Assembly (NCBI RefSeq): GCF_014467285.1
Contig: NZ_NKHR01000001.1
Coordinates: 62,001 to 126,000, forward strand
Direction: 5' to 3'
DNA from: Xenorhabdus sp014467285
GTDB lineage: Bacteria > Pseudomonadota > Gammaproteobacteria > Enterobacterales > Enterobacteriaceae
DNA: 64,000 bases
The notes under the pieces: generated by a model
Database searches by the model: none
What the model was told of the DNA's origin: nothing
The model's input: only the letters and a program-made list of their open reading frames with translations
Program-made: the position numbers and the translations under genes
In this document: piece by piece, positions 37,555 to 47,115 of the stretch
How positions within the stretch are numbered: the first letter of the stretch is position 1
Layout: each line of letters opens with the position of its first letter

Positions 37555-37570
37555 ATGAGAGCGCTCTCAT
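37555..37570. promoter_or_regulatory. LacI-type operator palindrome upstream of the PTS operon
   Basis: Perfect 16-bp palindrome ATGAGAGCGCTCTCAT, 50 bp before the first PTS gene. The GAGAGCGCTCTC centre has the CG-centred form of LacI/GalR-family operators, and a LacI regulator ends this operon. Confidence 0.7.
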
Positions 37571-37619
37571 TACCAATGTGGGCAAATAATAACGAGATAA
37601 TAATAAAGAGAACAAGATC

Positions 37620-37925
37620 ATGAAAACCATTCTATTGTGTTGTGCAGCGGGGATGTCTACCAGCATGTTGGTGCAGCGTATGCAGTCGGAAGCTGAAAAA
37701 CGGCAGTTGGATGTGGCTATCAAGGCCGTGCCAGCGCTGGAGCTGGAAGCGTGCATTCATGAAGCCGATGTGATTTTACTTGGGCCGCAAATTCGGTATG
37801 AGCTTGCCCGTTTTACTGCACTGGCTGAGCCAGCCGGTAAACCCATCAGTTTGATTGATATGTTGGACTATGGCGCGCTTCGGGGTGATAAGGTGTTGGA
37901 TCATGCCTTAAGCCTGCTGGAATAA
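37620..37925 (+). CDS. chbB: PTS lactose/cellobiose-family EIIB
   Basis: A 101-residue EIIB of the lactose/cellobiose family: KTILLCCAAGMSTSMLV places the phosphorylated cysteine at residue 7 or 8, followed by the D-V-I-L-L-G-P-Q-I block near residue 55. It passes phosphate from EIIA to the sugar. First gene of a four-gene PTS and glucosidase operon, preceded by a LacI-type palindrome. Confidence 0.93.
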   Translation: MKTILLCCAAGMSTSMLVQRMQSEAEKRQLDVAIKAVPALELEACIHEADVILLGPQIRYELARFTALAEPAGKPISLIDMLDYGALRGDKVLDHALSLLE

Positions 37926-37949
37926 ACTTTCATCAAATGGAGCGGCTCC

Positions 37950-39257
37950 ATGAATATTTATGCTTCAATGACACGCATTGTAGAAAGCCATATCGCGCCC
38001 ATTGCAGGCAAAATCGGTAGCCAGCGGCATATTATTGCGATACGTGATGGTTTTATCTCAGCAATGCCTTTCCTGATTATCGGCAGTATTATGTTGATTG
38101 TGGCAAATCCGCCTTTTGATGCGCAAACTTCATCTTCTTTTGGTCAGGCTTGGTTAGCGTTCGCCAAAACCCATTGGGCAACCATTACAATGCCTTTCTT
38201 TATGACAATGGGATTGATGAGTATTTTTGTCTCCATTGGCACGGCCTATAGTCTGGCAAAGTCTTATGGGTTGGATGGATTGACTTCTGCTTTGCTGTCT
38301 TTGATGGCGTTTTTGTTGGCAGCGGCGCCACAGGTTGAAAATAAAATGCCGCTCGATTTTCTGGGCGGGGCAGGGGTATTCACTGCGCTGATCTGTGCAA
38401 TTTGGTCGGTAGAGTTGATTCGATTACTTAAGAAATACAATATCACCATCCGTATGCCTTCTCAGGTTCCACCTGCCATTGCCCGATCTTTTGAACTGTT
38501 GTATCCCGTTATTGGTATTCTGTTGACGGTTTATCCCATCAGTTTGTTGTTGCAAAGTGAGTTTGATCTGTTGTTGCCCGCGGCAGTCATGCAGGTATTC
38601 CAGCCACTGATTGCTGTCGGGGATACGTTGCCCGCGGTGATGTTGTTAGTGTTGGTTGCTAATTTGCTATGGTTCGCGGGCATTCATGGCGACAATATTG
38701 TCACCGGGCTGCTTAATCCGATCTTTATGACCAATATTGCTGCTAATGCCGCGTTGATGACTCAGGGAATGGCAACCACGCAGATTTTAACCGCGCCTTA
38801 TTGGTCTTTTTATGTCTGTATCGGCGGTTCAGGTTCAACTTTGGTATTGGCGTTTCTTTATCTGCGCAGCCGCTCAATTCATCTGAAAACTATTGGCAAA
38901 CTGAGCGTTGTGCCAGCCATGTTCAATATTAATGAGCCGCTGCTATTTGGTTCTCCGGTTGTGATGAATCCCACTTTATTGATCCCACTGCTGATTGTGC
39001 CGCTGGTGAATGCGGTGCTGGCCTATGGCGCACTGCAACTGGATTTAGTGCAAAAGATGATTGCCATTGCTCCGTGGACTGCGCCAGCCCCGATTGGTGC
39101 GCTGATTTCTGCTGCCTGGGATTATCGCGCGATTGTGCTGGTCGGGGTGTTGATGGTGATCGATTTGCTGATTTGGTATCCCTTCTTCAAGGTGTATGAA
39201 AAACAGCTTTTGGCACAAGAGCAGCAAGCAAAAGATTTAGCTGAGGCAACACCATAA
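37950..39257 (+). CDS. chbC: PTS cellobiose/chitobiose-family EIIC permease
   Basis: A 435-residue membrane protein with about ten hydrophobic segments. It has the family's conserved FNINEPLLFGSPVVMNP substrate-site block (about 328-344) and an early AIRDGFISAMPFLIIGSI. It imports and phosphorylates a beta-linked disaccharide. It lies 25 bp after EIIB. Confidence 0.93.
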   Translation: MNIYASMTRIVESHIAPIAGKIGSQRHIIAIRDGFISAMPFLIIGSIMLIVANPPFDAQTSSSFGQAWLAFAKTHWATITMPFFMTMGLMSIFVSIGTAYSLAKSYGLDGLTSALLSLMAFLLAAAPQVENKMPLDFLGGAGVFTALICAIWSVELIRLLKKYNITIRMPSQVPPAIARSFELLYPVIGILLTVYPISLLLQSEFDLLLPAAVMQVFQPLIAVGDTLPAVMLLVLVANLLWFAGIHGDNIVTGLLNPIFMTNIAANAALMTQGMATTQILTAPYWSFYVCIGGSGSTLVLAFLYLRSRSIHLKTIGKLSVVPAMFNINEPLLFGSPVVMNPTLLIPLLIVPLVNAVLAYGALQLDLVQKMIAIAPWTAPAPIGALISAAWDYRAIVLVGVLMVIDLLIWYPFFKVYEKQLLAQEQQAKDLAEATP

Positions 39258-39275
39258 CTTCAGGAGGAGCGACGC

Positions 39276-39623
39276 GTGTCTATTGATTTGGAACAGCAGG
39301 ATTTTGAGCAGCAAATTATCGGGTTATTGGTTCATGCAGGCAGTGCACGCAGTAGTGCATTAATGGCGTTGCAGCAGGCGAAGGAAGGCAACTTTCAACA
39401 AGCCGAGGTGTTGATGAAGGAGTCCCGGCAGGAGACTCGCGCAGCTCATCTTATCCAGACAAAACTGATTGGACTGGATGAAGGGTGCGGAAAATTACCC
39501 ATCAATTTGATCACGGTTCATGCTCAGGATCATTTGATGAACGCGATGGTGATTCAAGATCTTGCTGACAACATGATCGATCTTTATCAGCGCTTGCCAG
39601 TTCCCGATCGTCAGACGGTATAA
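39276..39623 (+). CDS. chbA: PTS lactose/cellobiose-family EIIA
   Basis: A 115-residue helical EIIA starting at GTG (39276), with AGGAGG upstream. The conserved phosphohistidine region is ITVHAQDHLMNAM (about 73-85). It takes phosphate from HPr and hands it to EIIB. Confidence 0.9.
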   Translation: MSIDLEQQDFEQQIIGLLVHAGSARSSALMALQQAKEGNFQQAEVLMKESRQETRAAHLIQTKLIGLDEGCGKLPINLITVHAQDHLMNAMVIQDLADNMIDLYQRLPVPDRQTV

Positions 39624-39635
39624 AAAGAGGTTTAT

Positions 39636-40943
39636 ATGAAACCGATCAAAATTGCAGTGATTGGCGGTGGCAGTAGTTACACACCAGAATTGGTGGAAGG
39701 GATTATTCAACGCAGGCAAATGATCCCACTGTTTGAACTGGCATTGGTGGATGTGGAAGCAGGACGGCAGAAGGTGGAGATCATTGCAGGATTGACACGC
39801 CGTATGCTGGATCGGCATGGTTTGCAGCACGTTGCAGTGAGTGTGCATTATTCGCTGGATGAGGCGATCAGCGGGGCCAGTTTTGTTCTCACTCAACTGC
39901 GGGTTGGTCAGCTTTCTGCCCGTGCTGCTGATGAGCGTCTGGGGTTGAAATATGGCCTGCTTGGGCAAGAAACAACGGGTGTTGGTGGATTTGCCAAGGC
40001 ATTGCGCACCATTCCTGTTTTGTTGGAGATTGCACGTAAAGTCGAACATCTTGCACCGGATGCGTGGATCATCAATTTTACCAATCCGGCGGGAATAGTG
40101 ACAGAAGCGGTGTCCCGCTATAGCAGAGCCAGGATCATCGGGTTGTGTAATGTGCCGATCTCCATGCACCATATGATCGCCAATATGTTGCAGCATCCTT
40201 ATCAGGATGTGCAGTTGCGTTTCGCAGGCCTTAACCATATGGTCTGGGTGCATCAGGTATTGGTGAAGGGGAAAGATGAAACAGAGCGGGTACTGGAGTT
40301 GCTGTGTAGCGGTGCAGAATTGACGATGAACAATATCAGGGAAGAACCTTGGCCGCCGGAGTTTTTACGGGCGTTGGGGGCGATCCCGTGTCCTTATCAC
40401 CGTTATTTTTATCAGACTGGCAAAATGTTGCAGGAAGAGAAGGAAGCGGCAGCCAGCAAGGGCACACGGGCGGAGCAAGTCATGCAGGTAGAGCGGGAGT
40501 TATTCGGGTTATATGCTGATCCAACGCTGGATCACAAACCGGAGCAATTAAGTTTCCGCGGGGGATCTTTCTATTCTGAAGTTGCATTGGAATTGATCTC
40601 TGCAATCCACAATAATCTCGGGACACAGTTGGTTGTGAATACGATGAATCGTGGTGCCATTAATGGCCTGCCGGATGATGCGGTGATTGAAACCAACTGT
40701 GTTGTTGATGCCCAAGGAGCACACCCTCTGGTATTTGGTCAGTTGCCGGATAGTATGCTGGCGCTGACACAGCAAGTAAAAACCTTTGAGCGTTTGGCGA
40801 TTGAAGCCGCGGTTCATGGCGATCGCAAAGCCGCTCTGTTGGCGTTGGTGACGCATCCATTGATTGCAGATGTTGCATTGGATTCGTCATTATTGAATGA
40901 AGTATTGGATATCAATCGCATGTATTTGCCACAGTTCCAATAG
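39636..40943 (+). CDS. chbF: 6-phospho-beta-glucosidase, GH4 family
   Basis: A 435-residue NAD- and metal-dependent glycosidase. The N-terminal NAD motif is IAVIGGGSSYTPELVEGI; the GH4 metal cysteine lies in IGLCNVPISMHH and a conserved His block in FAGLNHMVWVHQ. It splits the 6-phosphodisaccharide brought in by the PTS. It follows EIIA by 12 bp. Cellobiose-6-P or chitobiose-6-P are both possible substrates. Confidence 0.92.
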   Translation: MKPIKIAVIGGGSSYTPELVEGIIQRRQMIPLFELALVDVEAGRQKVEIIAGLTRRMLDRHGLQHVAVSVHYSLDEAISGASFVLTQLRVGQLSARAADERLGLKYGLLGQETTGVGGFAKALRTIPVLLEIARKVEHLAPDAWIINFTNPAGIVTEAVSRYSRARIIGLCNVPISMHHMIANMLQHPYQDVQLRFAGLNHMVWVHQVLVKGKDETERVLELLCSGAELTMNNIREEPWPPEFLRALGAIPCPYHRYFYQTGKMLQEEKEAAASKGTRAEQVMQVERELFGLYADPTLDHKPEQLSFRGGSFYSEVALELISAIHNNLGTQLVVNTMNRGAINGLPDDAVIETNCVVDAQGAHPLVFGQLPDSMLALTQQVKTFERLAIEAAVHGDRKAALLALVTHPLIADVALDSSLLNEVLDINRMYLPQFQ

Positions 40944-40980
40944 AACAGGCATTAATTCATTGGGATCACAAGGAAAAAGC

Positions 40981-41952
40981 ATGGTAACACTGGAAGATGT
41001 GGCCGCTTACTCAGGCGTTTCCCGCGCCACGGTATCACGGGTTGTCAATGGTGATAAAAATGTGAGGGCGACAACGCGCGCCAAAGTAGAAAATGCCATT
41101 GTGGCGTTGGGTTACAGTCCCAATCTGGCAGCGCGTGAATTGGCATCCAGTCAGAGTAATACGTTGGGGTTAGTGACCACTTCCTATCGTGGCGGCTTTT
41201 TCGGCGCTTTGATGGATAGCATCCAGACGGAAGCCGAATTACACGGTAAGCAGCTTTTGGTTACGCAGGGAAGAAATAGTGCAGAGAATGAATGGCAGGC
41301 CATCACCTATCTGCATAGCCTGCGTTGTAATGGATTAATCCTGCATGTACGTGCTATCAGCGATGATAAATTGCGGCGGCTTGCACACGGCGGACATGCG
41401 TTTGTGTTGTTGGATCGGTTGGTATCCGGATTGGAGCAGCGCTGTGTTGCCTTTGATCATCATAGGGCCGGTTACCTTGCAACCCAAACGTTACTTGAAT
41501 ACGGGCATACCCGCATAGCTTGTGTCAGTGGCCCTTTGATGCGTTATCCAAGCCTACAGCGTCGTCAGGGGTTTTTGGATGCTATACAGGACGCAGGATT
41601 ACAACCGATCGCGTGTCTGGAAGGAGAGTATGATTTGCAAAGTGGTTATCGGCAAATCCGCGCGATTTTGGCAACATCACGGCCTGATGCTCTGTTTTTC
41701 TGTAGTGAAGAAATGGCCCTTGGCGGATTGTTGGCGATTACGGAGCAAGGTTTGAGTGTTCCTGAGGATATTTCCATCATTTGTTATGACAGCGGTGAAC
41801 GGGCGGCATTTATTCACCCTGCGTTAACCAGTGTCCATTTTCCTATCACTGATATGGCGCGTTTTGCCACGCGCCTATTGCTTGAACCTGACACGCAACA
41901 TCCCATATTTTCGCCTCAGATTATTTATCGGGATTCACTCAAGCGCATGTAA
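40981..41952 (+). CDS. LacI-family repressor of the PTS operon
   Basis: A 323-residue LacI/GalR protein; start MVTLEDVAAYSGVSRATVSR at 40981, the exact position where the HTH should begin (the frame is open upstream to 40897 but overlaps chbF). Periplasmic-binding-like domain follows, with NGLILHVRA and a later ALFFCSEEMALGG. It lies 37 bp after the glucosidase gene and probably binds the palindrome at 37555. E. coli controls its chb genes with the AraC-type ChbR instead. Confidence 0.9.
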   Translation: MVTLEDVAAYSGVSRATVSRVVNGDKNVRATTRAKVENAIVALGYSPNLAARELASSQSNTLGLVTTSYRGGFFGALMDSIQTEAELHGKQLLVTQGRNSAENEWQAITYLHSLRCNGLILHVRAISDDKLRRLAHGGHAFVLLDRLVSGLEQRCVAFDHHRAGYLATQTLLEYGHTRIACVSGPLMRYPSLQRRQGFLDAIQDAGLQPIACLEGEYDLQSGYRQIRAILATSRPDALFFCSEEMALGGLLAITEQGLSVPEDISIICYDSGERAAFIHPALTSVHFPITDMARFATRLLLEPDTQHPIFSPQIIYRDSLKRM

Positions 41953-42113
41953 AGCATCACAGTTTGAGAAGCCATTGATAAATGAGTGAGAGTGCACCAG
42001 CATTTTTCGCTAAAAAGCGTATTGTAATGGTATATAAATGTGTTAAAACCGCGAACTATTCATCTGTACCTATCCATCTGTACGTATCAATAACTGATTG
42101 CATTACATTGAAA

Positions 42114-43109
42114 ATGAAGAAAAAACGCCCAGTTTTACAAGATGTTGCAGACCTCGTTGGGGTCACCAAAATGACGGTTAGCCGCTTTTTACGTAATCCG
42201 GATCAGGTTTCTGAAGCATTGGGAAAACGAATCGCCAAAGCAGTGGATCAACTGGGTTACATTCCCAATCGTGTGCCGGATATCCTTTCCAATTCCACCA
42301 GCCGTGCGATAGGCGTTTTGCTTCCTTCATTGACTAATCAAGTTTTTGCCGAAGTTATCCGTGGGATCGAGCATGTGACAGACCGCAATGGATATCAGGC
42401 CATGCTTGCCCACTATGGGTACTCTGCCCAGAAAGAAGAAGAGCGTTTACTTTCCCTGCTTTCTTATAATATTGATGGCCTGATTCTGGCAGAACGCACG
42501 CATACTCCCAAGACGTTGAAAGTGCTGCAAACAGCGGGTATTCCCGTGGTGGAATTAATGGACAGCGTATCGCCTTGCCTTGATATTGCGGTGGGAATCG
42601 ACAATTTTGAAGCGGCGAGTCAGATGACGCTGGCAATGCTTGAACGTGGTTGCCAGAACGTGGTTTACCTCGGTGCCCGGCAGGATGAGCGGACGCTGAT
42701 CCGTTTGCAGGGGTTTGAAGCGGCGATGCGAAGTGCAGGGCTTCAGCCAAGAAAAGTCATGACGCCAGTCAGTTCATCCTATTCTTTGGGGGCGGAGCTT
42801 TTGCAGGAAACCTGCCAGAAATACCCTGAAGTTGATGGTTTGTTTTGTACGAATGATGATATTGCTATTGGGGCGATTTTCGAGTGCCAGCGTCAGGGAA
42901 TCAAAGTACCGGAAGAAATTGCTGTAGCCGGTTTTCATGGTCATGATATTGGTCAGGTAATGACACCAAAACTTGCCAGTGTCCTGACTCCCCGTGATTT
43001 GATGGGACGCAAGGCGGCAGAAGCCCTGCTCGTTCGTTTGAAGGGGAAGCAGCCGGAACAAACGCTGATTGATGTTGGATTTACGCTTTCATTGGGTGAA
43101 AGTGTTTAA
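42114..43109 (+). CDS. gntR: Gluconate repressor GntR (LacI family)
   Basis: 331 residues from the ATG at 42114, the same length as E. coli GntR. The start MKKKRPVLQDVADLVGVTK is nearly identical to that protein, as are TSRAIGVLLPSLTNQVFAEV and AGFHGHDIGQVM further on (from memory). Represses gluconate uptake and kinase genes until gluconate binds. The frame extends upstream to 41982 but without homology. It precedes gntK and gntU, whose control region holds two GntR boxes. Confidence 0.95.
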   Translation: MKKKRPVLQDVADLVGVTKMTVSRFLRNPDQVSEALGKRIAKAVDQLGYIPNRVPDILSNSTSRAIGVLLPSLTNQVFAEVIRGIEHVTDRNGYQAMLAHYGYSAQKEEERLLSLLSYNIDGLILAERTHTPKTLKVLQTAGIPVVELMDSVSPCLDIAVGIDNFEAASQMTLAMLERGCQNVVYLGARQDERTLIRLQGFEAAMRSAGLQPRKVMTPVSSSYSLGAELLQETCQKYPEVDGLFCTNDDIAIGAIFECQRQGIKVPEEIAVAGFHGHDIGQVMTPKLASVLTPRDLMGRKAAEALLVRLKGKQPEQTLIDVGFTLSLGESV

Positions 43110-43215
43110 TTTTTGTAGCTTAAGACGTTGTTTTTCCATCTTCAATTGCGATAAGCCTCACATTTTCCTTTTTTGACGATCCTGATTGATTGCTCCCCAT
43201 CCTGAGCTACTGTTA

Positions 43216-43244
43216 ATGTTATCGGTAATAGTTACCGGTAACAT
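43216..43244. promoter_or_regulatory. Two adjacent GntR operators upstream of gntK
   Basis: ATGTTATCGGTAATA (43216-43230) and AGTTACCGGTAACAT (43230-43244), the second containing the perfect palindrome GTTACCGGTAAC. Both match the ATGTTACC-GGTAACAT form of E. coli GntR boxes and sit ~55 bp before the gntK start. Confidence 0.85.
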
Positions 43245-43299
43245 TTTGCAGGTAAGTCACAGAGATCCAGGCAGTAAGATCTGCATAAAGGAGTTTGAT

Positions 43300-43860
43300 A
43301 TGAGCGATACCCAACAGCGAAACCATGTTTTTGTCTTGATGGGGGTATCCGGCAGCGGTAAGTCTGCGGTTGCCAACGGTATTGCCCGTGAACTGGGTGC
43401 TGCGTTTCTGGATGGGGATTTTCTTCACCCTCGCGCCAATATTATGAAAATGGCACAAGGCCATGCCCTGAATGATGATGATCGTCAGCCGTGGTTGAAG
43501 GCACTCAACGACGCTATTTTTGCTATGCAGCGTACTAATCATGTCTCCTTGCTTGTGTGCTCTGCCTTGAAAAAAAGCTATCGGGATATGCTGCGTGATG
43601 GCAACAAAAATCTGTCATTCCTCTATATGAAAGGGGATTTTGATTTAATCGAAAGCCGCCTGAAAGCACGCAAAGGACATTTCTTCAAGCCACAAATGTT
43701 AATTTCACAATTTGAAACCCTGGAAGAGCCGACCAGAGATGAGACAGATGTCCATCATATTGATATCAAACCTGCTCTTGATGACGTGATCAAAAACACC
43801 ATGCAATCTATCGAGCGCACAATAAAAACTACTGACCGTATTAGCAAGGGACATTCATGA
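43300..43860 (+). CDS. gntK: Gluconokinase GntK
   Basis: 186 residues from the ATG at 43300 (AAGGAG upstream), with P-loop GVSGSGKS (15-22), DGDFLHPRANIMKMAQGHAL (gluconate/ATP site) and CSALKKSYRDMLR. It phosphorylates gluconate to 6-phosphogluconate in the cytoplasm. The stop overlaps gntU as ATGA. The frame reaches back to 43186 but that would cover the operators. Confidence 0.95.
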   Translation: MSDTQQRNHVFVLMGVSGSGKSAVANGIARELGAAFLDGDFLHPRANIMKMAQGHALNDDDRQPWLKALNDAIFAMQRTNHVSLLVCSALKKSYRDMLRDGNKNLSFLYMKGDFDLIESRLKARKGHFFKPQMLISQFETLEEPTRDETDVHHIDIKPALDDVIKNTMQSIERTIKTTDRISKGHS

Positions 43861-45194
43861 GTACATTAACTCTGGTCATGACGGCCGTCGGCTCTGTTCT
43901 TCTATTATTATTTCTGGTGATGAAAGCCAGAATGCACGCTTTTATTGCCCTGATGCTGGTTTCAATGGGAGCGGGAATTTTTTCCGGGATGCCATTGGAA
44001 AAAATCACCCAGACCATGCAAAACGGCATGGCGGGCACGTTGGGGTTCCTCGCTGTTGTTGTGGCATTGGGCGCGATGTTTGGCAAGATCCTGCATGAAA
44101 CAGGAGCGCTCGACCAGATAGCGGTAAAACTGCTAGGTAGTTTTGGTGAAAAGCGGGCAAATTACGCATTGGGTATTGCCGGGCTTATCTGTGCATTGCC
44201 GCTGTTTTTTGATGTGGCGGTCGTTCTGTTGATTGGTGTGGTGTTTGCTGTTGCCCGTCGTACTAATGGTAATGTGGTGAGACTGGCGCTTCCTCTGTTT
44301 GCTGGTGTAGCCGCCGCTGCTGCGTTTTTGGTGCCGGGCCCAACGCCTATGCTGCTGGCTTCCCAAATGGGAGCAGATTTTGGTTGGATGATCCTGATTG
44401 GCCTGAGCGCTGCGATCCCCGGTATGTTACTGGCTGGCCCGATATACGGTAATTTTATCAGCAAATATGTCACACTGGATTTACCCAAAGATCTGAGCAC
44501 GCCGAGCATTGGCAAAAGCCAAATGCCTTCCTTTGGTTTCAGTCTGGCGCTGGTGTTGTTCCCTCTGATATTGGTGGGTTTGAAAACCATCGGTGCGCGT
44601 TTTGTTGATCAGCAATCTACGCTATACCAATGGCTGGAATTCATAGGGCATCCTTTTACCGCTATTTTGATTGCCTGTTTGGTGGCGATTTATGGTCTGG
44701 CAATTCGTCGGGGCATGAGTAAAGACAAAGTGATGGATGTCTGTTCCGCTGCGATTCAACCTGCGGGGATTATCTTGCTGGTGACAGGTGCGGGTGGTGT
44801 GTTCAAACAAATTCTGGTGGATTCCGGCGTTGGGCCTGCATTGGGGAATGCGTTGATTGGTGCGGGTCTGCCAATCGCGTTAGCGTGTTTTATTCTGGCG
44901 GGTGCGGTGCGTGTGATCCAGGGTTCGGCCACTGTGGCGTGTTTGACTACAGTAGGATTAGTGATGCCAGTGATTGGTGAATTGGGGTATTCCGGTGCAC
45001 AAATGGCGGCGTTGTCAGTATGTATTGCTGGTGGTTCTTTGATTTTTAGCCATGTGAATGATTCCGGCTTCTGGCTATTCGGTAAATTTACCGGCGCGAC
45101 AGAATCTCAGACCTTGAAAACGTGGACGATGATGGAAACTATTCTCGGCACAACCGGCGCAGTTGTTGGCATGATCTATTTCGTCATGCTGTAA
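43857..45194 (+). CDS. gntU: Gluconate permease GntU
   Basis: A 445-residue GntP-family transporter with ~12 hydrophobic segments. The N-terminus (TLTLVMTAVGSVLLLLFLVM) and blocks such as FAGVAAAAAFLVPGPTPMLL and HVNDSGFWLFGKFTGATES are very close to E. coli GntU as I recall it. It imports gluconate across the inner membrane for GntK. Closed by the terminator at 45224-45253. Confidence 0.93.
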   Translation: MSTLTLVMTAVGSVLLLLFLVMKARMHAFIALMLVSMGAGIFSGMPLEKITQTMQNGMAGTLGFLAVVVALGAMFGKILHETGALDQIAVKLLGSFGEKRANYALGIAGLICALPLFFDVAVVLLIGVVFAVARRTNGNVVRLALPLFAGVAAAAAFLVPGPTPMLLASQMGADFGWMILIGLSAAIPGMLLAGPIYGNFISKYVTLDLPKDLSTPSIGKSQMPSFGFSLALVLFPLILVGLKTIGARFVDQQSTLYQWLEFIGHPFTAILIACLVAIYGLAIRRGMSKDKVMDVCSAAIQPAGIILLVTGAGGVFKQILVDSGVGPALGNALIGAGLPIALACFILAGAVRVIQGSATVACLTTVGLVMPVIGELGYSGAQMAALSVCIAGGSLIFSHVNDSGFWLFGKFTGATESQTLKTWTMMETILGTTGAVVGMIYFVML

Positions 45195-45223
45195 TGCGTT
45201 GACGTTTTTTTTAGCTATTTCTG

Positions 45224-45253
45224 ACGGCACCTTATGATGGATTAAGGTGCCGT
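45224..45253 (+). terminator. Rho-independent terminator after gntU
   Basis: Stem ACGGCACCTTA / TAAGGTGCCGT with an 8-nt loop, followed by TTTTACT. Because relE ends at 45272 on the other strand, it may serve both. Confidence 0.88.
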
Positions 45254-45271
45254 TTTTACTCTGTTCCAGTG

Positions 45272-45556
45272 TTATCCGCGTTTGTCAGCCGCTAAATAAA
45301 CCTCATTCCCTGTTCGTTTACCAATAGCAATCACTAATAAAACAATCACGTTGTCATTGACTTCGTATACTAATCGATAGCCAGAAGAACGTAATTTGAT
45401 TTTGTAGCGATTGCTGCGACCACTCAATCTGGCCGCAGGAACATGGGGATTTTCTAAACGTTCGGCCAATTTCTTTTTGAACTGTTCACGAATGGGATGC
45501 CCCAGTTTTCCCCATTCTTTTAGCGCCCGTTTTTCAAATTTGAGACTATAAGTCAT
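45272..45556 (-). CDS. RelE-family mRNA-interferase toxin
   Basis: A 94-residue RelE protein: starts MTYSLKFEKRALKEWGKLG and has YKIKLRSSGYRLVYEVND, which carries the basic and tyrosine residues of the RelE active site. It cuts mRNA in the ribosomal A site when free of antitoxin. Its start overlaps the antitoxin gene by 11 bp. Intact by eye. Confidence 0.92.
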   Translation of the reverse strand: MTYSLKFEKRALKEWGKLGHPIREQFKKKLAERLENPHVPAARLSGRSNRYKIKLRSSGYRLVYEVNDNVIVLLVIAIGKRTGNEVYLAADKRG

Positions 45557-45797
45557 CGAGATTGACGCTTACGAATTCAGGGGCTTTCATGCGTTCGTCT
45601 GCAATATGATTTAATTCGGCATCTTCCGCAAGTTCCAGATAATACGCGTAAAGCTCCGGAGGAACACAATAGAATGCAGGTTCATTGCGGTTTAGGATGG
45701 CAACAGCACCACCTTCACCATCAGCCACTGTTCCCATTGGATTGCGTTTCAAATCGGTAATACTGGCTGCTGTTGTTGTCAGAATTTGATATGACAT
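45546..45797 (-). CDS. Phd/YefM-type antitoxin paired with RelE
   Basis: An 83-residue protein with the YefM/Phd N-terminal DNA-binding pattern (ASITDLKRNPMGTVADGEGG, then VAILNRNEPAFYCVP) and an acidic C-terminal tail for toxin binding. It lies upstream of the toxin with overlap, the normal order, and has a ribosome site (AAGGAGA) before the ATG. Confidence 0.9.
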   Translation of the reverse strand: MSYQILTTTAASITDLKRNPMGTVADGEGGAVAILNRNEPAFYCVPPELYAYYLELAEDAELNHIADERMKAPEFVSVNLDDL

Positions 45798-45891
45798 ATA
45801 GCTCTCCTTGTTGAAATTTTATTCAGTATAGCACCTTTAAAAGTATCGTTTAAAGACTCTTTCGACTTGTACGTAAACCATAGGGAACGTT

Positions 45892-47115
45892 TTATCTTTC
45901 AACCAAACCAATAAACTGCTTATAAAGCGCCTCAGCGCTGCGTTCATAACCGGCAGCGGAAAGGTGAACATAATCAGGGCGTGCAAGATTTTGCTGTTCC
46001 CAGCCTATAATCGAACATGGCCCGCCCATATATTCCCGCCAATCCCAGAACAGGGTGTGCTGTTTTTTGGCAACGGCTTGCTGAACTTGAATAACGCCGT
46101 TGAGTAGCGCAGGTTGCTGTTCACTACAGCTTGCCGCAGTTTTATTTTTCAATGAATCATTTGGTCCAATCAGCAGGATAACGGCCTGCGGTATTGTTTT
46201 GCGGATCTCTTTGATTTTGGATGTCAGCTCGTTCTGATAAGCAACCAGATCCAGAGAATCATTAAAGGCTTCATTGGTGCCGTAAGAGAGAAGTACCAAA
46301 TCCGGCTTCATTTGAGCCAATGTATTGATCCATTGAGGTTGCCATCTATCCAACATATTAATGGTGGCACCATTAATGCCTAATGCCGATAACATGATGC
46401 CGGGGCTTTGGCGTTTTATCAGCCAGCCGCCGATTTTCAATTGTGTATCCTGCGGGTAGAGCGAGATTGGAAACGTGACGCTCTTTTCTGGTGAGAAACG
46501 CCATTCGCTGTTTGTTGCAGGTAAATCCCATGCTCGCATTGAAGCAAGTTTGGCCTTGATTTGAGCCGCTTCATGAGATTGATAGAGGGCGCTTATCCAA
46601 TATTGATCACGTCTGGCAGGGGATAAATCTAGCCGTATTGTGCTGTTGGGACTTTCCGGGATGGCGATAAACCCACCCAGTGGATAATCTGCCCGATTAT
46701 CCTTACGGCTGCTTGAAAGCCACCAGCCCGTTTTATCCTCAGTAAATTTTACTATGGCGTTACGCTGTCCGGGAATGCTCATTGGAGGAACAAAACCCGG
46801 TCCGGCATCGCCATAGCGATTCTGTAATAAATTGCGCAGCTTGCCCGTAAAAAAGTCGGCGGCAGTGTGTGAGTCTCCCAATTGTACAAAATGAAGTTGG
46901 CGAGTATCGCTGTAACGCAGTTTATTCGCCAGTCGTGTGAAATTGGGATCACCAAAATCCGTCAGTTGTTGTTGGCGGTACGTCTGCGTGATTTGGTTTT
47001 CCGGTGAGGGCTTGGGTTTTTTATCGTGGCATGATGACAGGCTCGTAGCGAGCGCAATAACCAGCCCTGCCCCCATTATCCGATAAAACCCACGGAATAT
47101 TCTAAATGGTTGCAT
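45892..47115 (-). CDS. SGNH/GDSL-hydrolase lipoprotein
   Basis: A 407-residue protein with a lipoprotein signal: hydrophobic stretch and LSSC with the cysteine at residue 29. SGNH blocks: FVQLGDSHTAADFF (Ser), LVLLSYGTNEAF (Asn) and DYVHLSAAGYERSAEAL (Asp-His). It could transfer or remove O-acetyl groups at the cell envelope. It is the last gene of an MBOAT-SGNH-SGNH operon and overlaps the previous one by 14 bp. Confidence 0.82.
   Translation of the reverse strand: MQPFRIFRGFYRIMGAGLVIALATSLSSCHDKKPKPSPENQITQTYRQQQLTDFGDPNFTRLANKLRYSDTRQLHFVQLGDSHTAADFFTGKLRNLLQNRYGDAGPGFVPPMSIPGQRNAIVKFTEDKTGWWLSSSRKDNRADYPLGGFIAIPESPNSTIRLDLSPARRDQYWISALYQSHEAAQIKAKLASMRAWDLPATNSEWRFSPEKSVTFPISLYPQDTQLKIGGWLIKRQSPGIMLSALGINGATINMLDRWQPQWINTLAQMKPDLVLLSYGTNEAFNDSLDLVAYQNELTSKIKEIRKTIPQAVILLIGPNDSLKNKTAASCSEQQPALLNGVIQVQQAVAKKQHTLFWDWREYMGGPCSIIGWEQQNLARPDYVHLSAAGYERSAEALYKQFIGLVER

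Noticed and set aside
39495..40253. Long minus-strand frame (252 codons) opposite the GH4 gene
   Set aside because: Covers two real genes with clear motifs on the other strand; composition is that of a shadow.
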